Shown here in pieces: positions 14,334-23,594 of a DNA stretch of 47,080 bases. The stretch's first letter is position 1. Each line of letters starts with the position of its first letter. The notes beneath the pieces are model-generated. The model was not told where the DNA came from. It made no database searches and worked only from the letters and a program-made list of their open reading frames with translations. Source of the stretch: Mycolicibacterium porcinum (GTDB taxonomy: Bacteria; Actinomycetota; Actinomycetes; Mycobacteriales; Mycobacteriaceae); contig MSTD01000027.1 in the NCBI GenBank assembly GCA_001942045.1, positions 1 to 47,080 on the forward strand, in the 5' to 3' direction. The position numbers and the translations under genes were made by a program.

Positions 14334-15569
14334 TCAGCCGCGTTCGCGGGCGGCCTTGTCTACCAGCACCTGTCGTTCGCGTTCGTTGTCGGCCAGGGTC
14401 GCGGCCCGGTCGAACTGCTCGGCCGCGTCGCGGTGCCGGCCCAGCCGGGACAGCAGTTCGCCGCGCACGCTGGGCAGGAGGTAGGAGCCGTCCAGGCCCT
14501 CGATGCCGTCGACGAGCTCCAGCGCCTCCTGCGGGCCTGAGCGCATCGCGACGGCCACCGCGCGGTTGAGTTGCACCACCGGCGACGGCGAGATCTGCAG
14601 CAGCGCGTCATAGAGCGCCACGATGCGGGCCCAGTCGGTGTCGGCCGCGGTCGGGGCGACCGCGTGGCATTCGGCGAGCGCGGCCTGCAGCGCGTACGGG
14701 CCCCAACCTCGTTGTTGCCGTGCGGCACTGGATCGTTCGAGGGCGGCGACGCCTCGCTGAATCTGCGCGCGGTCCCAGCGAGCCCGGTTCTGGTCCTCCA
14801 GCAGGATGGGCCGGCCCTCGGCGTCGGTGCGGGCCGCGAACCGTGAGGACTGGAACTCCATCAGCGCCAGCAGGCCGTGAACCTCGGGCTCGTCGGGTAT
14901 CAGGGCGGCCAGCACGCGCCCCAATCGCAGTGCCTCGGTGCACAATTCGTCACGGATCCAGCGCTGGCCGAACGACGCCGAGTGGCCCTCGTTGTAGATC
15001 AGGTAGATGACCGACAGCACGGCGGACAGTCGCTGCGGGTATTGGTCGCGCGGTGGTAGTTCGAAGGGCGGGTTCGCTTGGGCCAGAGCCTTTTTGGCCC
15101 GGGTGATGCGGGCAGCGGCGGTGGCGGTCGAGATCAGGAAAGCCCGGGCGATCTCGTCGGTGCTCAACCCGCCGACCATGCGCAGCGTCAGTGCGATCTG
15201 GGCCTCGCGGGACAACACCGGGTGGGCGGCGATGAAGATCAGCCGCAGCACATCGTCGTCGATGCGGTCGGGATCCCAGGCTTCCTCGACGTGCTCGGCC
15301 AGATCGCGGGCCAGCACTGCGTACTTGGCGTCGAGGTTCTCCGCCCGCCGCCAGTGGTCGATGGCCTTGCGTTTGGCCACCGTGGTCAGCCAGGCGCCGG
15401 GATTGCGCGGCACGCCGGTCTGCGGCCATTGCGTCAGCGCGTCGAGCAGGGCATCGGAGGCCAGATCCTCGGCCAGGGCGACGTCACCGACCGCGCGGGT
15501 CAACGTGGCCAGGATCTTGGCCGCCTCCATCCGCCACACCGCGTCGAGTGTCTTCTGCAGGTCGACCAC
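14334..15569 (-). CDS. ECF42-type RNA polymerase sigma factor with C-terminal helical repeats
   Basis: About 411 residues from the GTG at 15569. Sigma region 2 spans about 10-80 (LAEDLASDALLDALTQWP, GAWLTTVAKRKAIDHWRR) and region 4 about 115-170 (SREAQIALTLRMVGGLSTDEIARAF). A roughly 230-residue helical TPR-like extension follows (LIYNEGHSA, LNRAVAVAM, YLLPSVRGELLSRLGRH). This architecture defines the ECF42 group, which lacks an anti-sigma factor and normally sits beside YCII/DGPF-domain genes. Here the YCII gene is 2 kb upstream beyond fadD8. An ATG at 15605 is in frame but lies inside the terminator-like hairpin, so 15569 is preferred. The inducing signal of the group is largely unknown. 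Confidence 0.9.
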   Translation of the reverse strand: MVDLQKTLDAVWRMEAAKILATLTRAVGDVALAEDLASDALLDALTQWPQTGVPRNPGAWLTTVAKRKAIDHWRRAENLDAKYAVLARDLAEHVEEAWDPDRIDDDVLRLIFIAAHPVLSREAQIALTLRMVGGLSTDEIARAFLISTATAAARITRAKKALAQANPPFELPPRDQYPQRLSAVLSVIYLIYNEGHSASFGQRWIRDELCTEALRLGRVLAALIPDEPEVHGLLALMEFQSSRFAARTDAEGRPILLEDQNRARWDRAQIQRGVAALERSSAARQQRGWGPYALQAALAECHAVAPTAADTDWARIVALYDALLQISPSPVVQLNRAVAVAMRSGPQEALELVDGIEGLDGSYLLPSVRGELLSRLGRHRDAAEQFDRAATLADNERERQVLVDKAARERG

Positions 15570-15582
15570 GTTGTCATTGTGC

Positions 15583-15640
15583 CGACCAGACACAAAACTG
15601 CCCATTTCCCAAGAGAAAAGGGCAGTTTTGCGTTTGCTCG
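15583..15640 (-). terminator. T-tract hairpin after fadD8
   Basis: CAAAACTGCCC (15593-15603) and GGGCAGTTTTG (15620-15630) form a perfect 11-bp stem around a 16-nt loop; pairing extends to 21-bp arms (15583-15640) with three mismatches. On the minus strand the stem ends in TTTTGTGT, an intrinsic-terminator-like tract. It separates fadD8 from the sigma gene. Confidence 0.65.
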
Positions 15641-15651
15641 CGCAGGGAAAC

Positions 15652-17295
15652 TCAGCCGATCGCGCGGGCCGCGCCCTCCCAGAACTGCGCCCGGACGGCC
15701 TTCTTGTCGGGCTTGCCGAGTGCGGTGACCGGCACGGAGTCGACGACGATCACCTGCTTGGGTGACTGCACCGAGCCCTTGCGCTCCTTGACCGCGGCCT
15801 GGATCTCGGCGGTAACCTTGGCCACCGCCTCGTCGCTGGAGTCGGCGTCGGGACGAAGCACGATCACCGCGGTCACCGCCTCGCCCCACTTCTCGTCGGG
15901 GGTGCCGATCACGCATACCTGGGCCACCGAAGGATGTTCGGCCACAACGTCTTCCACTTCGCGCGGGAACACGTTGAAGCCGCCGGTGACGATCATGTCC
16001 TTGACCCGGTCGACGATGAACCAGTAGCCGTCCTCGTCCTCGCGGGCCATGTCGCCGGTGTGCAGCCAACCGTCCTTGAAGGTGTCGGCGGTGGCTTCGG
16101 GCAGCTTCCAGTAGCCGCCGGCGAGCAGCGGACCGGACACGCAGATCTCGCCGACCTCGCCCTGCGCGACCGGCTGACCGGAGGCGTCCAGCAGTGCGGT
16201 GCGCGCGAACAGCGTGGGCCGGCCGCAGGAGGTCAGCCGCTTCTCGTCATGGTCCTTCTTGCCCAGGTAGGAGATCACCATCGGGGCCTCGGACTGGCCG
16301 TAGTACTGCGCGAAGATCGGCCCGAAGCGCTTGAGCGCCTCGGCCAGCCGCACCGGGTTCATCGCGGAGGCGCCGTAGTACACGGTCTCCAGCGAGGACA
16401 GGTCGCGGGTGTGCGAATCCGGGTGGTCCATCAGCGCGTAGATCATCGACGGCACCAGCATGGTCGCGGTGATGCGTTGCTCCTCGATCACCCGCAGCAC
16501 CTCGGCCGGGTCGAACTTGGTCAGCACCACCAGTTCGCCGCCCTTGACGATGGTCGGCGTGAAGAACGCCGCCCCGGCATGCGACAGCGGGGTGCACATC
16601 AGGAAGCGCGGGTTCTCGGGCCATTCCCATTCGGCGAGCTGAATGGTCGTCATGGTGGAGATCGAGCGGACCGTGCCCATCACGCCCTTGGGCTTACCGG
16701 TGGTGCCGCCGGTGTAGGTCAGGCCGCCGACGTGATCGGGGTCGAGTTCGGCGGCCACGAGCGGGACGGGGGCGTACTTGGCGGCCTCGGCCGTCAGATC
16801 GGAGACCGACGCGCGGGAGGCGGCCAGGGTCTCGGGCACCGGGCCGATCGTCAAGATCTGGCGAAGGGACGGCACCTTCTCCAGCAACCCGAGGGCCCGC
16901 TCCACGAACGCGGGGGTGGGGTCGATGATGAGCGTCGTCACCTCGGCGTCGGACAGCACATAGGCGTGGTCGTCCAACGAGCCGAGAGGGTGTAGTGCGG
17001 TGCGGCGGTAGCCCTGGGTCTGGCCGGCGCCGATGATCATCAGCACCTCGGGGCGGTTCAGCGACAGCAGCCCGACGCCTGCGCCGGTGCCGGCGCCGAG
17101 CGCCTCGAAGGCCTGAATGTACTGGCTGATGCGTTCCGCGAGCTCTCCACCGGTCAGGGTGGTGTCGCCGAGGAACAGCACGGGTTTGTCTTTGTTGCGC
17201 TTGAGCGCACTGACCGTGAGGTGGCCGGAATGGATGGGATGGTGCAGCAGCGCTTCCGACGAGCGCTCGCGCGAGGAGACATCGACCTGAGTCAT
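15652..17295 (-). CDS. fadD8: Long-chain acyl-CoA synthetase FadD8-like
   Basis: A 547-residue ANL-family acyl-CoA ligase activating a carboxylic acid through an acyl-adenylate. The P-loop LTYTGGTTGKPKG is near residue 190, YGQSEAP in the middle, GWLHTGDMAREDEDGYWFIVDR with the hinge near 420 and the catalytic-lysine end VTALGKPDKKAVR. By position next to menB and opposite the amidohydrolase it matches M. tuberculosis fadD8 (Rv0551c). The ATG at 17295 is preferred over upstream in-frame starts because TAATCT lies 7 nt before it (leaderless pattern). A TnnAACnnGTTnnA box overlaps this promoter, suggesting KstR-like repression and a sterol or fatty-acid substrate. The substrate itself is not predictable. 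Confidence 0.88.
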   Translation of the reverse strand: MTQVDVSSRERSSEALLHHPIHSGHLTVSALKRNKDKPVLFLGDTTLTGGELAERISQYIQAFEALGAGTGAGVGLLSLNRPEVLMIIGAGQTQGYRRTALHPLGSLDDHAYVLSDAEVTTLIIDPTPAFVERALGLLEKVPSLRQILTIGPVPETLAASRASVSDLTAEAAKYAPVPLVAAELDPDHVGGLTYTGGTTGKPKGVMGTVRSISTMTTIQLAEWEWPENPRFLMCTPLSHAGAAFFTPTIVKGGELVVLTKFDPAEVLRVIEEQRITATMLVPSMIYALMDHPDSHTRDLSSLETVYYGASAMNPVRLAEALKRFGPIFAQYYGQSEAPMVISYLGKKDHDEKRLTSCGRPTLFARTALLDASGQPVAQGEVGEICVSGPLLAGGYWKLPEATADTFKDGWLHTGDMAREDEDGYWFIVDRVKDMIVTGGFNVFPREVEDVVAEHPSVAQVCVIGTPDEKWGEAVTAVIVLRPDADSSDEAVAKVTAEIQAAVKERKGSVQSPKQVIVVDSVPVTALGKPDKKAVRAQFWEGAARAIG

Positions 17296-17302
17296 GGAGT
17301 CC

Positions 17303-17308
17303 AGATTA
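17303..17308 (-). promoter_or_regulatory. -10 element, fadD8 (TAATCT)
   Basis: TANNNT with a 7-nt spacer to the ATG at 17295 predicts a leaderless transcript. Confidence 0.55.
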
Positions 17309-17320
17309 GAACGTGTTCCA
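17307..17320. promoter_or_regulatory. KstR-consensus operator on the fadD8 promoter
   Basis: TAGAACGTGTTCCA fits TnnAACnnGTTnnA at every fixed position, the consensus known for the cholesterol-catabolism repressor KstR. It overlaps the upstream edge of the fadD8 -10, where a bound repressor would block RNA polymerase. Confidence 0.6.
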
Positions 17321-17475
17321 GAAATTGTTGAGCCGATCCCCCGATATGGGTCTGACACCCGATGTAACGCGAGGTCGTCGCGGTTCGACAGGTAAATCGA
17401 AAGCAGGTAGCCCACTACTCATGCCGACGTGGTCGGCGCTACCTAATGTGACTGATTGTGGGGGTGGGAGCCAGA

Positions 17476-17501
17476 CCCCGGCGGGTTAGGGACCGCCGGG
17501 G
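17476..17501 (-). terminator. GC-rich hairpin after the YCII gene
   Basis: CCCCGGCGG - 8 nt - CCGCCGGGG is a perfect 9-bp stem starting 12 nt after the YCII stop codon, a mycobacterial terminator without a T-tract. A second small dyad, GCCGAC-GTG-GTCGGC, lies at 17423-17437. Confidence 0.55.
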
Positions 17502-17513
17502 CCTGTGCCCCGA

Positions 17514-17972
17514 TCAGCGGTTGGCGGCCTCGCGGGCCTGTCGCGCGAGCTTCTCGGCCAGTTCGGCCTTCCACTGGATCTCTTTCTGAACCCACTCGTT
17601 GTCCTGCGGGAACTCCTCGGTTTCGTGAACCCGGCGAACCTCCAGCTTCACGCCGCAACCCAGCGGGCATTTCCGCGCCCACTGCTTGGCTTCCTCCTTG
17701 GAGGACACATCGAGGATCCAGAAGCCGTTGAACAGCTCCTTGGCCTCCGTGTAGGGACCGTCGGTGACCACCGGCGGATCGGCGTTGAAATCGACGACGA
17801 AGCCTTCTTCGGGCTCGGTCAGTCCCTCGCCGGCCAGCAGCACTCCGGCCTTGATGAGTTCTTCGTTGTAGCGGCCCATCGACGCGATGACCTCGTTGAA
17901 GTCGATGTCCTGGTTCGCCATTTCGGCCTCGGCCTCGGGGGTGGACCGCATGATCAGCATGTAGCGCGACAT
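17514..17972 (-). CDS. YCII/DGPF-domain protein (ECF42 partner)
   Basis: A 152-residue protein: MSRYMLIMRS start, a ferredoxin-like YCII domain at about 1-120 with the family motif DGPYTEAKEL at 71-80, and a charged helical C-terminus (QWKAELAEKLARQARE). DGPF proteins are the conserved genomic partners and targets of ECF42 sigma factors; their biochemical role is unknown. AGAAGGAGA lies 6 nt before the ATG. A sequence matching the ECF42 promoter signature is located about 65-95 nt upstream. The sigma gene is on the same strand downstream, past fadD8. Confidence 0.88.
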   Translation of the reverse strand: MSRYMLIMRSTPEAEAEMANQDIDFNEVIASMGRYNEELIKAGVLLAGEGLTEPEEGFVVDFNADPPVVTDGPYTEAKELFNGFWILDVSSKEEAKQWARKCPLGCGVKLEVRRVHETEEFPQDNEWVQKEIQWKAELAEKLARQAREAANR

Positions 17973-18037
17973 TGGTGTCTCCTTCTGGTGTCGGGAAGGG
18001 GCCCGTTCATTGTGGTTCAAGTGGCCCTCGCTACTAC

Positions 18038-18064
18038 GTCGAACGAGTCCCGCCGAAATCGACA
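18038..18064 (-). promoter_or_regulatory. Candidate ECF42-dependent promoter of the YCII gene
   Basis: On the minus strand TGTCGA (18064-18059) is followed after exactly 17 nt by CGAC (18041-18038). This matches the TGTCGA / CG(A/T)C signature I recall for ECF42 targets in Streptomyces. A second TGTCGA lies at 18074-18069. The transcript would start about 60 nt before the YCII ATG. Confidence 0.6.
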
Positions 18065-18142
18065 TGACTCGACAAACTTTTTGAAGTTTTTCGAATCCGC
18101 AGGCCAGACGGGCCTTAAACACCGCGGATAGATGTGGATTTC

Positions 18143-19312
18143 ATGATCAACGAGACGGGCCCCAAGCTGTGGCAGCTGGCCGGCGCGCTGGCGGTGGTGG
18201 TTGTGTCGGTCGGCGGGATGTTCGCCATCACCAGGCTGACCTCGCGGCCCATGGTCACCCTGGGCCCGGTGGTCGGTTACGCGACGGTGCACGGTCAGGA
18301 CGCTGTGCTGCTGGCCTACGGGCGGACCGGTGGGACGGTCGGTCCGCCCTTCGGTTCCAACGCCACCTGGCAGGAACGGGTGGCCGCGGTTTCTCTGGAC
18401 GGCGGAGAGCTGCTCTGGGACGTCCAGCTGCATGACAGCGAGGGGTGGGAGCGCGGCGTGCTGGCGGTGGCCGACGGCCTGGCGTACGTGGCGACCGACG
18501 AGGGGCTGTCGGTGCTCAAGACCGACGACGGCAGCATCGTCGTCGGCGATCTCGGTGACGATTACGTCGAGTCGTTCAACGGCTACAACGTCGATCCGCG
18601 GATCAACGCGATTGTCGCCCTGACCGATTCCGGTGCCGTGGCGGCCATACCGCTGGGGGCGACGAATGTCGCGGCGGTGAGCGATGACATCGCCGAAGGA
18701 TGGCACACCACGCTGATCGCTGACTCCTCCCCGACGGGCGACGCCGATTTCGGCACCATTCACGTCGATCCCGCCGCGATGCCGGACGGGATGGTGTTGC
18801 CCGACGGAGACCTGGTCTCGGTGCCGAAGCCGTACCAGTCGCCGGATCCGCAACTGATGCGTGGTGGCCGGACGCTGGCCCGGCTCGACGGGCTCACCAA
18901 GCGCGAGCTCGTGTACGAGGTGGTGCGCACGCCTGCGGCACTGGCCACACCGCAGCAGCTCACGGAAGGCACCGGCATGTTCACCCACCATCATTCGTCG
19001 GCGGTGTCGCTGGGCGTCGACCACGGTGTGGTGCTGGTCCACGGCGAGCCGGCCGAGAATCCGGGTACCGAGGAATTCCGGTTGTTCGACGTCGACACCG
19101 GCGACACCCTCGCGGTGATCGGCGGTCTCGACGGGTACGAGCGTGTCACCGCGACCCCGAACGGATCGATCCTCATCATCGGCGCTGCGGAGGGCTCCGG
19201 GCTGGACAATGACCGGGTGGTCGTCGTGCATCCCGACGGTCGGGCCACGATGACCCGGATCGGCGACACGGATTTCTGGGGACGCACCCGGGCCGACGTC
19301 ACCACGCCCTAG
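18143..19312 (+). CDS. Membrane-anchored propeller-like protein (resembles PA2928 family)
   Basis: About 389 residues from ATG 18143 (GTG 18134 is an alternative). One N-terminal membrane helix (about 8-30, WQLAGALAVVVVSVGGMFAI) precedes an extracytoplasmic domain made of repeated beta units. Phrases such as AAVSLDGGELLWDVQL, LAYVATDEGLSVLKTDDGS and EFRLFDVDTGDTLAVIGG are like PQQ or WD-type propeller blades in which a value is compared with a stored one. The whole resembles the PA2928 family, of unknown function; I am only moderately sure of that name. It is divergent from the YCII gene and its stop codon supplies part of the amidohydrolase promoter. Confidence 0.7.
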   Translation: MINETGPKLWQLAGALAVVVVSVGGMFAITRLTSRPMVTLGPVVGYATVHGQDAVLLAYGRTGGTVGPPFGSNATWQERVAAVSLDGGELLWDVQLHDSEGWERGVLAVADGLAYVATDEGLSVLKTDDGSIVVGDLGDDYVESFNGYNVDPRINAIVALTDSGAVAAIPLGATNVAAVSDDIAEGWHTTLIADSSPTGDADFGTIHVDPAAMPDGMVLPDGDLVSVPKPYQSPDPQLMRGGRTLARLDGLTKRELVYEVVRTPAALATPQQLTEGTGMFTHHHSSAVSLGVDHGVVLVHGEPAENPGTEEFRLFDVDTGDTLAVIGGLDGYERVTATPNGSILIIGAAEGSGLDNDRVVVVHPDGRATMTRIGDTDFWGRTRADVTTP

Positions 19313-19315
19313 CAT
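19310..19315 (+). promoter_or_regulatory. -10 element, amidohydrolase gene (TAGCAT)
   Basis: TANNNT with a 7-nt spacer to the ATG at 19323 predicts a leaderless transcript. Its TAG is the stop codon of the preceding gene. Confidence 0.5.
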
Positions 19316-19322
19316 CGCGAGC

Positions 19323-20942
19323 ATGACCAGCCCTGCTGCGCCGGCCGATCTCGTCCTCTACGGAACCGTTCTGACCGTCAACGACGCGCAGCCGACCGCA
19401 GAGGCGCTCGCGGTGTCTGGTGGCCGCATCGTTGCGGTCGGGTCCCGGTCCGAGGTGTCGGCCTGGGTGGGCCCCGAGACCGACGTCCGCGAGGTCGACG
19501 GCTGTGTCATGCCGGGTTTCGTTGAGGCACATGGCCATCCGTTGATGGAGGCGGTGGCGTTGTCGGGCCGCATCGTCGACATACGTCCGGTCACCCTGCC
19601 CCAGGCAGAGGAGGTGCTCGACGCGATTCGCGCCGAGGTCGCCAAACGTGGGGGCGACGGCGCCTTCTTGAACGGCTGGGATCCGTTGTTGCAACACGGG
19701 TTGCCCGAGCCGACCCTGGCCTGGCTGGACGGCATGGCGCCGGACACCCCGCTGGTGATCGTGCACAACTCGGGCCACAAGGCGTTCTTCAACTCCGCGG
19801 CGGCGCGTCGTGCCGGGTTGACGAGGGACACCCCGGATCCCAAGGGCGCCAAGTACGGCCGTGATGCCGACGGCAACCTCGACGGCACGGCCGAGGAGAC
19901 CGGAGCCGTGTTCCCGCTGCTGGGCGATGCCATCTCGGTGAGCGACTATCCGGCCATGCTGGCCGCCGAGTGCGCCCGGCTGAACCAGGCCGGGTTGACC
20001 ACCTGCTCGGAGATGGCGTTCGACCCGATGTTCCGGCCGCTGCTCGCGCAGATGCGCGACCAGTTGACGGTGCGCCTGCGCACCTACGAGATGTCCACCG
20101 CGGCCCTGCACACCGACGCCAGCCCGTCCGAGGGGGACGACATCGTGCGCCAGGTCGGGATCAAGATCTGGGTCGACGGGTCGCCATGGGTGGGCAACAT
20201 CGACCTGACATTCCCGTACCTGGACACGGAGGCCACCCGGACCATCGGGGTGGTGCCCGGCTCCTGCGGGCACGCCAACTACACCAAGGAGCAACTCACC
20301 GAGATCGTCGGTACGTTCTTTCCGCAGGGTTGGCAGCTGGCCTGCCACGTGCACGGCGATGCCGGGGTGGACATGATCCTCGATGTCTACGAGGAAGTCC
20401 TGCGCGCGCATCCCCGCGACGATCACCGGCTGCGGCTGGAACACGTCGGCGCCATCACGCCCGAGCAGTTGCGGCGGGCGCACACGCTCGGGGTCACCTG
20501 CAGTTTGTTCGTCGACCACCTGCACTATTGGGGCGACGTGCTCGTCGACGGCCTGTTCGGCCCCGAGCACGGCGGCCGCTGGATGCCCGCGGGGTCGGCC
20601 GTGGCGACCGGCATGCGGATCTCCCTGCACAACGATCCGCCGGTCACCCCGGAGGAGCCGCTGCGCAACATCAGCGTGGCCGTCACCCGCACCGCCCCGA
20701 GCGGTCGCGTCCTGGCGCCCGAGGAGCGGCTCACCGTCGAGCAGGGGATCCGGGCGCAGACCATCGATGCGGCGTGGCAGTTGTTCGCCGACAACGTGAT
20801 CGGCTCGCTGGAGGTCGGCAAGTACGCCGACCTGGTGATCGTGTCGGCGGACCCGCGCGAAACGGCCGCGGAAGCCATCGCCGACCTGGAAGTACGGGCC
20901 ACGTTCCTGGCCGGGCGGCAGGTTTACCCGAAAGCCGGTTGA
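19323..20942 (+). CDS. Amidohydrolase family protein (YtcJ-like, Rv0552-like)
   Basis: A 539-residue metal-dependent amidohydrolase of the amidohydrolase_3/YtcJ type. The metal motif is GFVEAHGHPLMEAV near 63-76, with NSGHKAFFNS near 147, KIWVDGSPW near 280, HVHGDAGVDMIL near 341 and RLEHVGAI near 370. The beta-sandwich halves are at both ends (the C-terminal KYADLVIVSADPRE is typical). The family hydrolyses varied C-N bonds; the substrate is unknown. It is predicted leaderless, and is 29 nt upstream of the acyl-CoA synthetase on the same strand. M. tuberculosis has the matching Rv0552 beside fadD8 (from memory). Confidence 0.88.
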   Translation: MTSPAAPADLVLYGTVLTVNDAQPTAEALAVSGGRIVAVGSRSEVSAWVGPETDVREVDGCVMPGFVEAHGHPLMEAVALSGRIVDIRPVTLPQAEEVLDAIRAEVAKRGGDGAFLNGWDPLLQHGLPEPTLAWLDGMAPDTPLVIVHNSGHKAFFNSAAARRAGLTRDTPDPKGAKYGRDADGNLDGTAEETGAVFPLLGDAISVSDYPAMLAAECARLNQAGLTTCSEMAFDPMFRPLLAQMRDQLTVRLRTYEMSTAALHTDASPSEGDDIVRQVGIKIWVDGSPWVGNIDLTFPYLDTEATRTIGVVPGSCGHANYTKEQLTEIVGTFFPQGWQLACHVHGDAGVDMILDVYEEVLRAHPRDDHRLRLEHVGAITPEQLRRAHTLGVTCSLFVDHLHYWGDVLVDGLFGPEHGGRWMPAGSAVATGMRISLHNDPPVTPEEPLRNISVAVTRTAPSGRVLAPEERLTVEQGIRAQTIDAAWQLFADNVIGSLEVGKYADLVIVSADPRETAAEAIADLEVRATFLAGRQVYPKAG

Positions 20943-20971
20943 CGGCTCGCGCAGCATGGCACGCTCTGGGC

Positions 20972-22537
20972 ATGTCAGATTTGCCGGCACCGAAGTTTCT
21001 CGACGAACGCGTCGCTCACTGGGCGGCCACCAAGCCTGACGAGGAGGCGGTCACCTATCTGAGCCGCACCTGGACCTGGTCGCAGTGGTACGACCGCATC
21101 CAGCGGCTGGCCGGGGCATTGAGCAAGTGGGGTGTCGGCCGCGGCGACGTCGTCGCATTCCTCGACAAGAACCACCCGGCCTGCGTCGAGACGACCATCG
21201 CCGCCGCGTCACTGGGTGCGGCCACCGCCATCATCAATTTCCGGCTCGCTGCCGACGAGTTGGACTACGTGCTCAACGACTGCGGGGCCAAGGTGCTGGT
21301 GGTCGGCGAGGAGTTGCGGGGAGGCATCGACGCGATCGCCGACCGGCTCACGTCCGTCGAGCACATCGTCACGGTGACGCCGGAGGGCGGTGACGGGGAC
21401 GAGTACGAGGCGCTGTTGGCGAGTGCGTCGCCGGTGGGCCGGTCGCCGGAAGTGCAGCCCGACGATACGGCCATCATCATGTACTCCTCGGGCACCACCG
21501 GCCGGCCCAAAGGCATTGCGCTGACCCATGCCAACGTCATCGCCCACACCATCAACGCTTTCGAAGGCTGGACGCTCAGCGCCGGAGACAAGAGCCTGGT
21601 GGCGATGCCACTGTTCCATGTCGGTGGGTCGTCGTACATGCAATGGGGCCTGCACCACGGGGCGCCGACGTACATGACGCGTGATGTCGACGGGATGGCG
21701 CTGGCCGGCGGAATTCTGGCCGGGGCGAACCGGACGTTCCTGGTGCCCGCGGTGCTGGCCAAGGTGTTCGACACCGGTGAGGATGCCGTGAAGCTGTTCG
21801 GCGCGTTGAAGACGTTCGCCTACGGTGCGTCGCCAATGCCGTTGCCGCTGTTGCGTTCTGCGTTGCAGGCGTGGCCGGAAACGGAGTTCATCCAGGTGTA
21901 CGGGCTGACCGAGGTGTCCGGCGCGATCAGTCGATTGGGTCCCGAAGATCACCGCGGCGCGAGTGAAGTGCGGTTGATGAGCGCGGGCACCGTCGTCCCC
22001 GGCGCTGAGGTCAAGGTCGTCGACCCGGACACCGGTGCCGAGGTGCCGGTCGGAGAACAGGGTGAATTGTGGTTCCGCTCACCGCAATTGATGAAGGGGT
22101 ATCTCAATCGCCCGGACGCCACGGCCGAGTCCATCACGCCCGACGGCTGGTTCCGCACCGGCGACATCGGCCGGGTCGACGACGGCGGATACATCTTCGT
22201 CGAGGACCGGCTCAAGGATATGATCATCTCCGGCGGGGAGAACATCTACTCGATCGAGGTCGAGCGGGTGCTGGCCGAGCATCCCGCCGTCACCGAGGTC
22301 GCGGTGATCGGCGTCCCGGACGAAAAGTGGGGCGAGTCGGTGAAAGCCGTTGTGACACTGGACGGAGATGTTTCCGAACGGGACTTGATCGCGTTCGCCC
22401 GCGAGCACCTGGCGGCCTACAAGTGCCCCAAATCCGTTGACATCGTGGATGAGTTGCCGCGTAACCCCACCGGGAAGATCCTCAAGAAGGATCTGCGCAA
22501 GCCGTACTGGGAGGGCCGCGACCGCGCGACCGTGTAG
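20972..22537 (+). CDS. Fatty-acyl-CoA synthetase (FadD family)
   Basis: A 521-residue ANL-family acyl-CoA ligase. The P-loop IMYSSGTTGRPKG is near 170, the A5 motif VYGLTEVSGA near 310, and the hinge and A8 region GWFRTGDIGRVDDGGYIFVEDRLKDMIISGG is around 395 (quoted in part: GWFRTGDIGRVDDGGY). The catalytic lysine is in PRNPTGKILKK near 505. The ATG at 20972 is where homology begins. It sits between the amidohydrolase and the antigen-85 homologue, where M. tuberculosis has nothing between Rv0552 and menC, so it is an accessory gene. FadD13-like medium or long-chain activation is possible; no substrate can be assigned. Confidence 0.88.
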   Translation: MSDLPAPKFLDERVAHWAATKPDEEAVTYLSRTWTWSQWYDRIQRLAGALSKWGVGRGDVVAFLDKNHPACVETTIAAASLGAATAIINFRLAADELDYVLNDCGAKVLVVGEELRGGIDAIADRLTSVEHIVTVTPEGGDGDEYEALLASASPVGRSPEVQPDDTAIIMYSSGTTGRPKGIALTHANVIAHTINAFEGWTLSAGDKSLVAMPLFHVGGSSYMQWGLHHGAPTYMTRDVDGMALAGGILAGANRTFLVPAVLAKVFDTGEDAVKLFGALKTFAYGASPMPLPLLRSALQAWPETEFIQVYGLTEVSGAISRLGPEDHRGASEVRLMSAGTVVPGAEVKVVDPDTGAEVPVGEQGELWFRSPQLMKGYLNRPDATAESITPDGWFRTGDIGRVDDGGYIFVEDRLKDMIISGGENIYSIEVERVLAEHPAVTEVAVIGVPDEKWGESVKAVVTLDGDVSERDLIAFAREHLAAYKCPKSVDIVDELPRNPTGKILKKDLRKPYWEGRDRATV

Positions 22538-23581
<1,044 letters not shown>

Positions 23582-23594
23582 GCATCATTGAGGG

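Noticed and set aside
19970..20971. A 334-codon N-terminal extension of the acyl-CoA synthetase, suggesting a fusion
   Set aside because: The extension is an alternate frame of the amidohydrolase gene with Arg-rich composition; family homology begins exactly at ATG 20972.
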